From: Rapana venosa
Lineage: Eukaryota > Mollusca > Gastropoda > Neogastropoda > Muricidae
DNA: 64,000 nucleotides
Direction of reading: 5' to 3'
NCBI GenBank assembly: GCA_028751875.1
Contig: CM054134.1
Location: 76,546,567 to 76,610,566 of the forward strand
Both the position numbers and the translations under genes were made by a program. Of this stretch, positions 51,757-62,519 are shown piece by piece (the first letter of the stretch is position 1; the number at the start of each line of letters is the position of its first letter). The notes under the pieces were generated by a model. That model saw only the letters and a program-made list of their open reading frames with translations. It made no database searches and was not told the origin of the DNA.

Positions 51757-52225
51757 ACAATTGTCATGGTTTTGAACCTTCACAGCACACAGCACAGATT
51801 GTCACAATGATGAATCTTCAAAGCACACAACACAGATTGTCACAACGTTAAATCTTCATAGTACACAACACAGATTGTCACAACGTTAAATCTTCATAGC
51901 ACACAACACAGATTGTTACAATGTTGACTCTTTGTAGCAACACAACACAGATTGTCACAACGTTAAATCTTCACAACACACAACACAGATTGTCACAACG
52001 TTAAATCTTCATAGCACACAACACAGATTGTCACAATGTTTTAGATCTTCACAACACACAACACAGATTGTCACAACGTTAAATCTTCATAGCACACAAG
52101 CTACACTGAACGGGTTAGTTAATTGCACGATTGTCACAATGTTGAACCTTCATAGCACACAACACAGATTGTCACAATGTTAAATCTTCATAGCACACAA
52201 CACAGATTGTCACAATGTTGAATGA
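51757..52225. repeat. 38-bp minisatellite, about twelve copies
   Basis: The unit ATTGTCACAACGTTAAATCT plus TCATAGCACACAACACAG is repeated without spacers. One unit is interrupted by CTACACTGAACGGGTTAGTT..TTGCACG, which resembles the sequence at 51620-51645. Confidence 0.95.
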
Positions 52226-52464
52226 ATCTCCTTTAACGCTAATTTATATTCTTACATGTCGTCTCTTTTTTTTATTTTCTGCTGTTTTTTGTTTGTCTAT
52301 TCCAGGTGTTAAAAAGCTATAAAAAAAATCAAACAAACAAAAAAGAAATCAAGTTGTAGAACATACTGAAGAAAGCACATGCTTCCTTTTTTCTTTCTTT
52401 GTCATACACACACACAAAATGAAGTTGGAAAACTTGAAACCAGGTAATTATTTCCATCTTTTGC

Positions 52465-52495
<31 letters not shown>

Positions 52496-53195
52496 TGTGT
52501 GTGTGTTCTTAGCTTTAAAACCCCCTCCTATTTTCTTCGAATAAACTTTTTTACCTGAAGTAAATGATATCAGTACTAATTTTCACTCCCCCTAAAGTCC
52601 TTTGGATGAGACAAAACCCAAATTCCGCAGCTAGAAAAATCTGCCTCGACTAGGGCCCAGTCTTGGCACCACTATCCCCCCCCCCCCTCCACCCCCCCCC
52701 CTCCCCCCACCCCCGCCCCCTCTACTCCCCCCCCTCCCACCCCCCCTTTTTTATAGCAAAAGTTTGCTTTTTTTTGGGTGTGGTTTTTGTTTTTGTTTTG
52801 GGGGGGGTTTTTGTTGTTGTTGTTTTGTGTTGTTGCTTTTTTGGGGTTTTTTTTTTTTTTTTTTTTTTTTTTGGGGGGGGAGGGTTAAACACCGTAGCTA
52901 ACGAGCTACCCTCAAATCGAAATGTGTGGGCTGAGGCTAGCGGGCAGGTCTCCTGTAGAATTATTTATATTATTACAAAGCAAGACCAGGTACTTGCGCA
53001 TTCCACCCAATAATTATGGCCATAAACACCGACGTGATACTGATTGATGATAGTCATGTTAAAACGGCATTCAGGATTACGATCAATATTTCAAAGGTCT
53101 CTGAACGTTTCGAGAGAAAGAACAAAAAAGAGAACAATTTTGTATGAATAAAGAGTGAAAAAAGTTATATAAAAAAAGAGACTATAAGCCAAAGC
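52226..53195. repeat. Intergenic with CG/TG, poly-C and poly-T/G low complexity
   Basis: CGCGCG then TG at 52463-52506, C-rich 52676-52746, T/G-rich 52770-52883. A short family A phrase (AAAGTCCTTTGGATGAGAC) is at about 52594. Confidence 0.7.
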
Positions 53196-53300
53196 CCTCG
53201 AGTGGTTTAGGCGGTCAACTCGTGGTCAAGAGGTCGCGGGTTCGATCCCCGCTCGGCTCGGTGTTGTGTCCTTGGGAAAGACACTTTACTCCTATTTTCC
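53196..53300 (+). repeat. tRNA-derived SINE (family H), 5' part
   Basis: GTGGTTTAGGCGGTCAACTC..GGTCGCGGGTTCGATCCCCG (B box) followed by GTGTCCTTGGGAAAGACACT. It grades into a noisy region. Confidence 0.82.
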
Positions 53301-53765
53301 TCACTCCACCCGGGTTTAAAAATTACCCCGCCCGGGGGGAAAAGGGAAACTAGCGCCTTCCCGGGGGGGGAAAAAAAACCCCATTCGCTTAAAAAGCTAC
53401 AAAACCGGGGAAAAAACCCCCCCTATGGCCTTTTGGGCCCAAAGAACATACTAAACTTTTAACCCAAAGGGCCCCTGGGGAACATAGAACCTCTTTCCCC
53501 CTTTCAAAACCGGTTGGGGAAGGAAAAAAAATTTTGGGGGCATAAAAAAGAAAAAAAAAAACCCCCCCAAAAAAACCCCCCCCAAAAAAAGGCATTTTTC
53601 CCCCCCGGCCGTGCCAAATTTTAAAATTAAAAACCCCCCCCAGGAAAATCTCAATTTTTAAAAAGCCAGCCGGCAAAAAAAAAAAACCCAGAGGAAAAGG
53701 AAAAAAAGCAACAAAAACCAAAAAGATTCCCGAAAAACAACAAGTTTTAAACAAAAAAGGCACGG
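53301..53765. other. Noisy, homopolymer-inflated sequence
   Basis: Runs of A, C and G of 4-10 bases follow each other with almost no normal sequence; no reading frame or repeat can be trusted. It looks like unpolished long-read sequence. Confidence 0.7.
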
Positions 53766-54089
53766 GTAATTATTATTTCAGAACAAAACAACGGAAACGC
53801 CAAAAACAAACAAAATACAGGTGTTTGTACACCAGCACGTCTATTCTAATTGGCTAATTTGTTCTTTCTTGTGGTCTTTTTTTTTTTTTTAATGAAGTAT
53901 TATAGTTTAGATGTTAATAATTTTTTAAATATTTGTTTAAGTGTTTTGCACAGCTTAAAAATTATGGGTGATTTGCGTCACTTAAAATGTTAGCGTGTGG
54001 TATTTCGAGTTGGGCACTGCATTGAAACAGGAAAAAAGGTGTCTTTAGCCTACTTTTGTTTTTCCGCTGTTTTATTCGATGTGCGTGGG

Positions 54090-54800
54090 CAGGTTCAACT
54101 TGCCCATGCCACACAAATTGAAATATTATTCGTGACAGTGTCCCCAACGACTTCCCAAAGAGGCCAGAGCTCTCACTCTCGATCATCAAGTCATGTCAAG
54201 AAGTCTAAAAGTTTATGATAAGGTATTGGAAGAGGTAGATTCTCACAAGTTACTTGGCTTAATTGTAGACAACAATCTTTCCTGGTCAAATCACATTTCA
54301 AAACTATCAAAGAAGCTATCTCAAAAGATATTCCAGCTAAACAGAATACAGCATTTACTTGATGAACATAGTCGGAAGTTATTTTTCTACGCTTACATAC
54401 AGCCAGATATTGATTTGGTCAACTTGTTGGATCAGCAAGTAAAAACTGCTTAAACGACTTGAGAGCTTATACAGACGTTCTCTGAAAGTGATAAATCCTC
54501 AAACCTTCCTTGCAAACTGAAGGGTTACAAGAAATTAAATATTTTTTTCCGTTTAACCTCAATGCCATTTTAATAAAGGGGATTTTCATGTACAAATTAT
54601 GAATTAACTAGCACCCACCCTACCTGAATGAAAATTTTTGGTCAGGACTTCTCGAGGTAAACGTGTTCTATTTCTTCCCCCGTTAGAATTGCCTTTCATG
54701 TCATCTTTAGTATACTCAGGTGGTAAATAAATGGGTTGGAACCTGTAATTTTTAAGCAAAAAAAGTAGTCTGTCATCATTTAGAAAGTTACCACAGACAT
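54090..54800 (+). mobile_element. Non-LTR retrotransposon (LINE) fragment, C-terminal reverse transcriptase
   Basis: The frame from 54193 reads VDSHKLLGLIVDNNLSWSNH and then ISKLSKKL, KIFQLNRIQHLLDEHSRKLF, FYAYIQPDID: the region after the RT palm of LINE ORF2. Broken frames continue to about 54800 (LKRLESLYRRSLKVINP, LNAILIKGIFMYKL). Stops and frameshifts show a dead, 5'-truncated copy. Confidence 0.82.
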
Positions 54801-55324
54801 CTATTCAAAACTTTTGATTTTAAAATTTTTATTAATTATAATTTTTGTCTTGGAATTTGATTGGTGGGTTTTCCCTATTATGCAGTCATGTTGAATGTCT
54901 TTTATCTCTACTCCTCCTTTTCTGTTTTTCTGTCTTCTCTCTGTCCTGTCTCTCTCTGTCTGTCTCTCGTCCCTGGGGGTGGGTCTCTGTCTCTGTCTCT
55001 CTCGTCTCTCTCTCCTTCTCTCTCTCTCTCTCGTCTAACCCAAATTTCTCTCACCCCAAATCTCTCCTCCTGTTCGACTGCACTCTCCGATTTAATTTTT
55101 TTTTATATGCATATTTTTTGTTGCTGATCGTAGTGTATTGTATATGTAACATATGTTTGTAATTTTGTTATGAAAAATTTATGATTAAGATGGTAAGGGG
55201 AGATGAAGGGATTTGCTGAAAGAGTTTGAAATGGATGGGCAGTGTACTAAATCATAATTTCAGGTTTGTTTATTAGCTCATTTGTTTGTTTGTTTGTTGT
55301 TTGTCTTTTGAGCTTTTTTTTTAG
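54801..55324. other. Intergenic CT-rich, nothing recognised
   Basis: TCTCTG-rich stretch at 54935-55035, otherwise AT-rich. Confidence 0.4.
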
Positions 55325-55824
55325 NNNNNNNNNNNNNNNNNNNNNNNNNNNNNNNNNNNNNNNNNNNNNNNNNNNNNNNNNNNNNNNNNNNNNNNNNNNN
55401 NNNNNNNNNNNNNNNNNNNNNNNNNNNNNNNNNNNNNNNNNNNNNNNNNNNNNNNNNNNNNNNNNNNNNNNNNNNNNNNNNNNNNNNNNNNNNNNNNNNN
55501 NNNNNNNNNNNNNNNNNNNNNNNNNNNNNNNNNNNNNNNNNNNNNNNNNNNNNNNNNNNNNNNNNNNNNNNNNNNNNNNNNNNNNNNNNNNNNNNNNNNN
55601 NNNNNNNNNNNNNNNNNNNNNNNNNNNNNNNNNNNNNNNNNNNNNNNNNNNNNNNNNNNNNNNNNNNNNNNNNNNNNNNNNNNNNNNNNNNNNNNNNNNN
55701 NNNNNNNNNNNNNNNNNNNNNNNNNNNNNNNNNNNNNNNNNNNNNNNNNNNNNNNNNNNNNNNNNNNNNNNNNNNNNNNNNNNNNNNNNNNNNNNNNNNN
55801 NNNNNNNNNNNNNNNNNNNNNNNN
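55325..55824. other. Assembly gap of exactly 500 N
   Basis: 500 undetermined bases, the same length as the first gap, so a placeholder rather than a measured size. Confidence 1.
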
Positions 55825-56105
55825 CTTTTGGTTTTGATAATGGCCTATGTACTTTTGATTTCTTTGAAGTGTTCATGTCCTGTTTATTTATCTATTCCTT
55901 TATTTATTAATTTATTTGTTACGCTTTTTATAGTTCAAGTGATGGATTAAGCGCAAAGGCTGGCGACCTGAGCTTGGTGTGATTATGGTTTATTGGCCTG
56001 AAGCAATGATGATTATAATTAAACTACTTTGCCATTTTCTGGAAATCATTTTTAGACTGACAGTATTGGCTATTTGAAAGGATAACGAGGTACTGGATTT
56101 GAACA

Positions 56106-56442
56106 TTCTTCTTTGTCGAACGCTCACACAGCAACTATTGCTGTCAAATGAGCGAAAATGTGTTGCGCTGCCGTTAAGCGCCTGACAAGTCAGGCCCAGC
56201 GCATTTGACTTCAGCGTGTATGGTGGGAGACAATTGTTATCATTTTAAGTCTTTCTGGAAAAAGGCAGGAGAATGGACCAAGAAGGCAGAAAATATACAA
56301 ACAGGAGATGACAGGAAGAAAAGAAACATGGTAGAAACAAAAAACAAAGGATAGAAAAGAGAAAATTCTTAGCACAGAATTACCAGAAGGTGGGGATGCT
56401 ATTTATACTGACAGCCCCCCCCCCCTCCTCCCCGGGAAAAGT
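56106..56442 (+). repeat. Dispersed repeat family C, full copy
   Basis: TTCTTTGTCGAACGCTCACA, GCGCCTGACAAGTCAGGCCC, GGACCAAGAAGGCAGAAAAT and CAGAAGGTGGGGATGCTATT; the 3' stem is replaced by a C run. Confidence 0.9.
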
Positions 56443-56804
56443 TTTGAACTTGAAGTGAAAGTTACTGAAGTCACAGAAACCAAAGGAGGCGACAGCTCTG
56501 ATATGGCCTTTGTGGTTTGCGGGACGGTAAACAACAATGATAAAATGAAGCCCTGGGGTGTCAGAGGTGGAACAGGACTGGAGACTGTGGGTCAGTTGGT
56601 GTTCATGGACCAGTGCTACACAGGCACTCACTCGTGTGAAAAAAAATCTTTCTATTGGAAAAGATAAGAGAGAACTTGAAGATGTATCAAGCTCTCAGTG
56701 TGAAAATGATAACTTTTGTTGGTTTATTGCATAGAAAAATGTCCCGATCTTTTATAATTATATATCTTTTTTTAATATGATTGTTTAGAAGATAGAAAAA
56801 AAAG

Positions 56805-56876
56805 TGGAGATGCCGGGGATCGAACCCGGGGCCTTTCACATGCAAAGCGAACGCTCTACCACTGAGCTACATCCCC
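56805..56876 (-). tRNA. tRNA-Ala (TGC)
   Basis: A 72-nt cloverleaf running from GGGGATG to CATCTCCA. The A box TAGCTCAGTGG and B box GGTTCGATCCC are intact. The anticodon stem TTCGC/GTGAA encloses loop TTTGCAT, anticodon TGC at 56844-56842. A T run follows on the minus strand as Pol III terminator. Confidence 0.95.
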
Positions 56877-57088
56877 ATCTGTTCACAAGGGGCAAAAAGA
56901 TAGAACTATTCTTGTATCTTCAGATGAACAGTATTCCAGATGGAACGGGTTCGATGACCTATGGTGTCTGTTGCCGTAAATCTGGATCTGGATCAATACG
57001 TCGCAGTAACCACTTCTGGCTAAATAAACTAATAGCAATGAAGAAGTCGATGACCTTTTCGTCAGTCCTGCAAAAATGTGGTCAGAAA

Positions 57089-57150
57089 GGGGCTGTGGCT
57101 CAGTGGTAGAGCGTTCGTTTTGCATTTGAAAGGTCCCAGGTTCGACCTTT
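57089..57150 (+). pseudogene. tRNA-Ala (TGC) pseudogene, 3' end lost
   Basis: GGGGCTGTGGCTCAGTGGTA and the TTTTGCAT anticodon loop are clear, but the T stem decays to CCAGG..CCTTTTTTT and the 3' acceptor strand is missing. It lies head-to-head with the intact tRNA at 56805-56876. Confidence 0.8.
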
Positions 57151-57257
57151 TTTTCTTCTTCTTCTTTTTCAATAACTGATTTGAATTATCTATTTTGATT
57201 AGGCCTAGATCATGGTTTAAAATCTCAGCGGTGTCTTCTTCTCCTAAGACGGGCATA

Positions 57258-57330
57258 TTAATAATAATTATAATAATGTATGGAATTTATATAGCGCTGA
57301 ATCTTGTAAAGCAACAAATCAAAGCGCTCA
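57258..57330 (+). repeat. Family F fragment, nested in the tRNA duplication
   Basis: AATAATGTATGGAATTTATA, TAGCGCTGAATCTTGTAAAG and CAAATCAAAGCGCT. Confidence 0.82.
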
Positions 57331-57339
57331 GATTTTATT

Positions 57340-57545
57340 TCATACCACTTTAAGTCACGGCAGATTTCTCTCCGTGAAATTTGGGCTGCTCTCCCCGGGG
57401 AGAGCGGGAGAACGCGTCGCCACTTAGCGCTGCGCCACCCTTTCACCCTTTTTTTTTTTTTTTTTTTTTTTTGCTGCAGCTGTATTTGTTTCCCTATCAG
57501 AGTGGCTTTTTTCTAAGAATTTTGCCAGGGACAACTCTCTTGTTG
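57340..57545 (-). repeat. SINE family E, 3' part
   Basis: ACCACTTTAAGTCACGGCAG, ATTTCTCTCCGTGAAATTTG and GCGTCGCCACTTAGCGCTGC, a T run, then AATTTTGCCAGGGACAAC. Confidence 0.85.
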
Positions 57546-57589
57546 CCGTACTGCCGTACTACCTCAATCTTTATTCAAACCACCCGAAC

Positions 57590-57640
57590 ACTTTATTGTA
57601 TTGTATTGTATTGTATTGTATTGTATTGTATTGTATTGCA
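57590..57640. repeat. ATTGT pentanucleotide array
   Basis: About nine perfect ATTGT units next to a family E SINE. Confidence 0.95.
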
Positions 57641-58030
57641 TACCACTTAAAGTCATGGCAGATTTCTCTGCGTGAAATTCGGGCTGCTCTCTCCAGGGAG
57701 AGCGCGTCGCCACAAGAGCAGCGCCACCCATTTTTTTTCTTTTCATGTCTGCAACTGTTTCCCTTCCAGAGTGTTTTTTTTCTACAGAATTTTGCCACGG
57801 AAAATTCCCTTACTGCCGTGGGTTCTTTTACGCGCGATAAATAATTATGTGTGACACACGGGACCTCGGTTTATCGTCTGATCCGAAAGACTAGTGCCCA
57901 GACCACCACTCACGGGTCTAGAAGATGGGGGAAAAGTTTCTGGCCCAAACGGGATTCGAACCACTGCACACTTCCGACCCGGACTTTTCACTTTCAAGGC
58001 AGGTGCGTTACCTCTAGACCACCCATCGTA
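57640..58030 (-). repeat. SINE family E, full length
   Basis: On the minus strand the head GGTGGTCTAGAGGTAACGCA..AGTGGTTCGAATCCCGTTTG has a clear B box. The body has CTAGACCCGTGAGTGGTGGT, CAGACGATAAACCGAGGTCC and AGAACCCACGGCAGTAAGGG; the 3' end is GAATTTCACGCAGAGAAATC. Confidence 0.93.
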
Positions 58031-58092
58031 AACTAAACACAGTGAAGAAGAGGACGATCCTCACATCAGTCATGACAAGGTGTAGTCAGAAA

Positions 58093-58154
58093 GGGAATGT
58101 AGCTCAGTGGTAGATCGTTCGTTTCCTATTTGAATGGTCCCAGGTTCGACCTTT
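58093..58154 (+). pseudogene. tRNA-Ala-derived pseudogene
   Basis: GGGAATGTAGCTCAGTGGTA is followed by a broken D stem (GATC), a mutated anticodon loop and the same decayed T arm (CCCAGGTTCGACCTTTT) as the copy at 57089, with no acceptor 3' strand. The shared damage shows the two were duplicated after decay began. Confidence 0.8.
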
Positions 58155-58678
58155 TCTTCTTCTTCTTCTTCATTTTCAATAACTAACTTGAATTATCTCT
58201 TTTGATTAGATCGCGGTTTTAAAATCTCAATTGTGTCTTCTTCTCCTTAGACGGGCATATTGTACTGCCCGAATCTTCATTTAAACCACCCGAAGACTGA
58301 GTACAGGAGTCTACTGCATGCTGCACATGCTGCTGTCGTTCATACTACTGGTCATATTGGAGCTACTTTTCTACAAAAGGTAGATGTATTTTTTTCTCTC
58401 TGTAAAAACCTGTGCGCAAGCTGCAGACACAAGACCCAGACAGGTTTTATCAACTGCACAACTCGCCCTCCACTATTCTAGGGTTCAAAAGTGGAAAACA
58501 GGACAGGGGGCTGGGTCATTTGGTGACTATGGGCTTATGCTACTTGGGAACTCACTTGTGATGAGAGAGTAGTTGAAAAAAATGCAGTTCTCAGTCTGAA
58601 AAGATCTTGATTGTTGATTCTTTTGACAAAATCTCTCTGTCTACTTCTTGATGGTAGGAAAAGAAAAAAAGAAAAAAG

Positions 58679-58750
58679 TGGAGATGCCGGGGATCGAACC
58701 CGGGGCCTTTCACATGCGAAGCGAACGCTCTACCACTGAGCTACATCCCC
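58679..58750 (-). tRNA. tRNA-Ala (CGC)
   Basis: 72 nt and identical to the copy at 56805-56876 except for anticodon CGC (58718-58716). All stems pair, A and B boxes are intact, and a T-rich terminator lies just beyond the 3' end on the minus strand. Confidence 0.95.
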
Positions 58751-58896
58751 ATCTGACAGAAATAGGAAAACAGATCAGACTAGTTATATGTCTCTAGATA
58801 AACGAGTATCCAGATGAAGGGGTTTGATTAGGTAACCCACGTTAACTGAAACAGCCCATAGGCCTATCATCAGCCCTGCCGAACAGTCTCACAGGT

Positions 58897-58968
58897 GGGG
58901 ATGTAGCTCAGTGGTAGAGCGTTCGCTTCGCATGTAAAAGGCCCCGGGTTCGATCCCCGGCATCTCCA
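58897..58968 (+). tRNA. tRNA-Ala (CGC), head-to-head with the preceding copy
   Basis: 72 nt from GGGGATG to CATCTCCA with intact A and B boxes, followed by TTTTTT at 58972-58977. The anticodon stem TTCGC/GTAAA contains one C-A mismatch not found in the other copies, so it may fold slightly less well. It diverges from the minus-strand copy at 58679-58750, 146 bp away. Confidence 0.9.
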
Positions 58969-59100
58969 CAAATTTTTTGGTACCCCTCAATAACTAACTT
59001 TCAATTATTACTTTTCTTTATATATCGCTAATTTAAAATCTCAGCGGTGTCTTCTTTTTCTCTTGTGGGGATATTGTACTGTCCTAGTCTTCATTCGAAT

Positions 59101-59520
59101 TACCTTGCTTAGGAGCTTCCAGTATACAGGACATCCATACCACTGGTCATAGTTCGCGTTCACCTTCACCGTCACTTATTCCGTAGTCCCGTGGACAGTG
59201 GGGGCACCAATGAAGATTTTGAAACCAGCTTCCTCCACTCCTCGTGGTCCTCTGCTTTCTATAGGCCTATCAGTTCGTTCCACTGAAGGCTAGTCCACTC
59301 TTTGATGTTGTCTTCTCATTGTTTTCTCTGTCTGCCTCTTCGTCTCCCTCCTTGTACAGGGTTTTTACACTCTTTTAGAAAGTCGTGGCGGTGGGTTTTT
59401 ACACTCTTTTAGAAAATCGTGACGTGGGTTTTTACACTCTATTACAAAAGGTTGATGGATGGGTTTTGACACTCTTCTACAGGTCATCGTCGAACACGAC
59501 GGACAAACATACAATACAAT
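59101..59520. repeat. Intergenic with 35-bp tandem repeat
   Basis: GGGTTTTTACACTCTTTTAG plus AAAATCGTGACGT is repeated about four times at 59358-59490. Otherwise unique. Confidence 0.7.
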
Positions 59521-59522
59521 AC

Positions 59523-59696
59523 ATCTCCGTGGGAATGCTGGGGGCATGTCAGTATAAATAGCATCCCCACCTTCTGGAAATTCTGTGCTACGAATTCCCT
59601 CTTTTCTATCCTCTCTTTGTTTCGTACTTGTCCTTTTTCTTCCACTCACCTCCTTTGAATCTATTTTCTGCCCTTCTTGGTTCATTCTCCTCTTCC
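59523..59696 (-). repeat. Dispersed repeat family C, 3' part
   Basis: Plus-strand text CATGTCAGTATAAATAGCAT, CCCCACCTTCTGGAAATTCT and CTGCCCTTCTTGGTTCATTC is the reverse complement of family C. Confidence 0.88.
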
Positions 59697-59989
59697 TCCC
59701 CCCCCCCCCCCCCCCCCAGCAGACTCATTTAAATAACAATAATCTCCCACCGGAAGTTCGGATGCGCGGGCCTGATTGTCAGCAAACGCATTTTTCTCAC
59801 GTGACGACAACCGTAAATTGCTGTCGAGCGTTTGAGAAGAAAAGGACTTCCTGCAAAAGCTTGATCGTGATTTTTAAACTTTTTTAAACCTGATGATTTT
59901 AAACCCCTTTCCCAGAAAAAGGGGATAGTTAAAACGTTCAATAACCGGGGTTCGTTTGATTCCCCCCTTCTCTTTCTCCCCCTTTTAAA

Positions 59990-60232
59990 AAAGAAAATCA
60001 GCTAAATGACAAAGTCCCCTTTAAAAGGGTATAAAAAAAGCCCATTTGCGAATGCACACAAACATCTTGCACAAACTTAAAACCCGTTTCGCCCTTTCGG
60101 GAGTACCATTTCCTCTTAAACGGGGACAAAAATTTTAAAAATCCATGCACACAATTCTTTTAGACACCATCCCAAGTCGAAAACGGGTTCCAAATTTGGG
60201 TGGGAAGAAAGTGGCAAAACTGTCACACAGTG
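59990..60232 (+). repeat. Worn SINE with family A body and B tail, error-rich
   Basis: GCCCATTTGCGAATGCACAC, AAACATCTTGCACAAACTTA and AAACCCGTTTCGCCCTTTCG, then TTAGACACCATCCCAAGTCG. Inflated runs blur it. Confidence 0.6.
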
Positions 60233-60236
60233 ATCT

Positions 60237-60640
60237 GTGTATAGGGCAAGGATGGGTGTCTAGATAACGCCCTGTCTAGAATGCGAAAATCCGGCCCGGG
60301 TGTGTGCTGGTTCTAACCCCGATTGGGCCCGAAAGTTTCCCCCATCCATTAGACCATGATGGTGTCTGGCGCTAGTCTTTCGATGAGACAATAAACCCGG
60401 GGTCCCCGTGTTTTACAAAAAATTTTCCCAGCGCACGTAAAGAACCCAGGGCAACAAGGAGTTGTCCCTGGCAAAATTCTTAGAAAAAACCACCTGATAG
60501 GAAAACAATACAGTTGCAGACCAAAAAAAAAAGAAAAAAAAGAAAAAAAAGGGGCGCTGCTCTTTGGCAACGGGCTCCCCCGGGAAGAAACCCTAATTTC
60601 ATGCAGAGAAATCCGTGACTTAAAGTTTATAAAAAAATAA
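60237..60640 (+). repeat. SINE family E, full length, error-rich
   Basis: GTGTCTAGATAACGCCCTGT, GGTTCTAACCCCGATTGGGC, TAGTCTTTCGATGAGACAAT, GCGCACGTAAAGAACCCAGG and ATGCAGAGAAATCCGTGACT, in the same order as the copy at 57640-58030. Confidence 0.85.
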
Positions 60641-60802
60641 ATAAGAAAGTACTTGGTGCCTCTGTGGTGGAGTGGTAGCAAAGGCCTTCGTAACCAAGCA
60701 CAGCTCCGCACACGAGATTATATGTTTTCATCACCTTTGTAAAATTTTATGTTTAGAAGTCGCCATCACTGAAACCCCCAACATTCAGGTTGTGTTATAA
60801 TG

Positions 60803-61180
60803 ATATACTTCGTCCGCCCTGTTCGACGATACCTCTAAAACAGCAGAGGAGGAAAGCTGCTGTTTCCGAAATTGGACAAAATTTGATTACATAAGATTGT
60901 TTTTCCCTCAGCACAACCTCACTCTCTCGGCCGAATGGGCATAAGGACAGTCAGCGCTGGAGATGTTCTCCAAAGGCCAACTAGCCCCCAGGGCTGCAGC
61001 ACATAAGGACTGTGCAAGTCAAGCTTCCTGGTCAGAGAGTCAAAGTCGATCACTAAAGAATAAGCTGTAAAATGGAATTCCGTGAGTGGGAAAGCCACTG
61101 ATCATACAGCCTCTCACTTTGCTGTTTCCCCCCGGCGTCAATGGTTTAGTCGAGAACTGTGACAAAGCCCAGACGCTGAA
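60803..61180 (+). repeat. Dispersed repeat family G, copy 2
   Basis: TGGAGATGTTCTCCAAAGGC, CAGGGCTGCAGCACATAAGG, GTCAGAGAGTCAAAGTCGAT and ATACAGCCTCTCACTTTGCT match 14361-14745. Confidence 0.85.
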
Positions 61181-61504
61181 GACATCGTTAACCATTAGCC
61201 CATCACTTATGTAGGGCCAAGTCGGACACTGACAATTCGTCTTCTGAGGGTCGGGTGATTTCTGAGGATGGAATCGTGTATAAACAATGATGTTACTCCC
61301 TCTCCCGGCCAGGGAGCATCGTTCCAGGCATACCTGAGTTGTCATTTTAAGGACTGGACTCTGGCTACTTTGGACACAGAGTGGGAGGCAGACTCGAGGA
61401 GTCTCAGGAGTCTCGGAGGAGACTCAGAGAGAGAGAGAGAGAGAGAGAGCCAGGAAAACAAGCCAGCCATATCAGCCGACCGCTACCGGGAACTGAACAC
61501 CATA

Positions 61505-62519
61505 AAGGAAACCCTGGGGCCAAAAACTTTTTTGGGGGTGGGGGGGGGGTTTATGGGAAAATTTGGCCCTTTTGGGAAAAAAATTTACCAGACAAGTTTT
61601 ATGAAATTTTTTAAAACTTGACAAAAAAAGCGGGGGGGCATTAAAGGAAAGTTTTGGGTTTACCCCCTTCAGTGGGAAAGCCCCCAGTGGGGATGAAAAC
61701 AAAGGGGCCCAAACATCACACCAGTGTAAACCTCAGAACTTTACCCCAAAGAGAAAAAACAAACACAAAACCCCCAAACCCCCACCAAAAAGCTATTCAA
61801 CGAAAGCCGAAGATTTTTTTTAAAACTTTATAAAAGTTTTTTTTAAACTTTTCTTCAAAAGCCAAAATGGATGGTTTTTAATAAACTTTTCCCCTACAAA
61901 AGCCTAAACACATTAAAAAGAAAAACAAAAAAACCCGTGTGCTTTTAAAGCTGCAGACATAAACCCGGAAAGGCTTTGGCAGTGGACTGGGCCCCCAAAA
62001 CCCCTTTTCCTTTCTACTGGCCCCTTTTTAAACACATTTTGATTTTTGGTAGACAAGTAGTCCCGGGTTGTAGGGGGAGGGGTGGAAATTTTTGTTTTGT
62101 TTTTGCTTTTTTTTTTTTTTTTTTTTTTATATAAAGTATATTTCTGCCTGGGGACAGGGCCCCCTCCAACATTTGGGTAAAAGTCTGTGTAGTGACCCAA
62201 AATTTTTGGCACCTAGAGGTTCCCCCCCGGGGATAGGGCTGGGAGATTTTCATAGAAATTTGACACCCTCGACCAAGAAAAAAAATCGAGATAATTCTAA
62301 AAGGGAAAAAATGAATATAAAATCATGTACCTTGACCCCCAAAACCGGCTTCTTTTTTTTTGCACAGTGCCTGTCCCAAAAAATTTTAACCACTATTACA
62401 AAAAAAAGAAACTTATCTCTTGTCTCTAAAAATTTTTCCCTTAAACTCAAAAAAAACTGCAAAAAGTCACACCCTAACTCAAAAAGAAAGCCCAAAACCC
62501 CCAAAAATTTCTGAAGAAC
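61505..62519. other. Noisy, homopolymer-inflated sequence
   Basis: A/C/T/G runs dominate; short frames here are not credible. Probably unpolished sequence. Confidence 0.6.

Larger units (their letters stand above)
56450..59100. repeat. Segmentally duplicated tRNA-Ala region with nested SINEs
   Basis: Flanks of the plus-strand tRNA copies repeat at about 57040-57256, 58040-58300 and 58865-59100: a CATCAG..CTG lead-in, then TTTCAATAACT, TTAAAATCTCA..GTGTCTTCTT, GGGCATATT and GTACTGCC. The leader of the minus-strand copies also repeats (56560-56800 and 58490-58678). SINE families F and E interrupt the first unit at 57258-57545 and 57640-58030. Confidence 0.75.

Noticed and set aside
51757..52225. 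Regular 38-bp repeats resembling a CRISPR array
   Set aside because: The units are head-to-tail with no variable spacers, and the genome is eukaryotic, so this is a minisatellite.
53196..53262. Possible tRNA gene with GGTTCGATCCC B box
   Set aside because: It continues directly into a conserved SINE body and lacks a matching acceptor stem.
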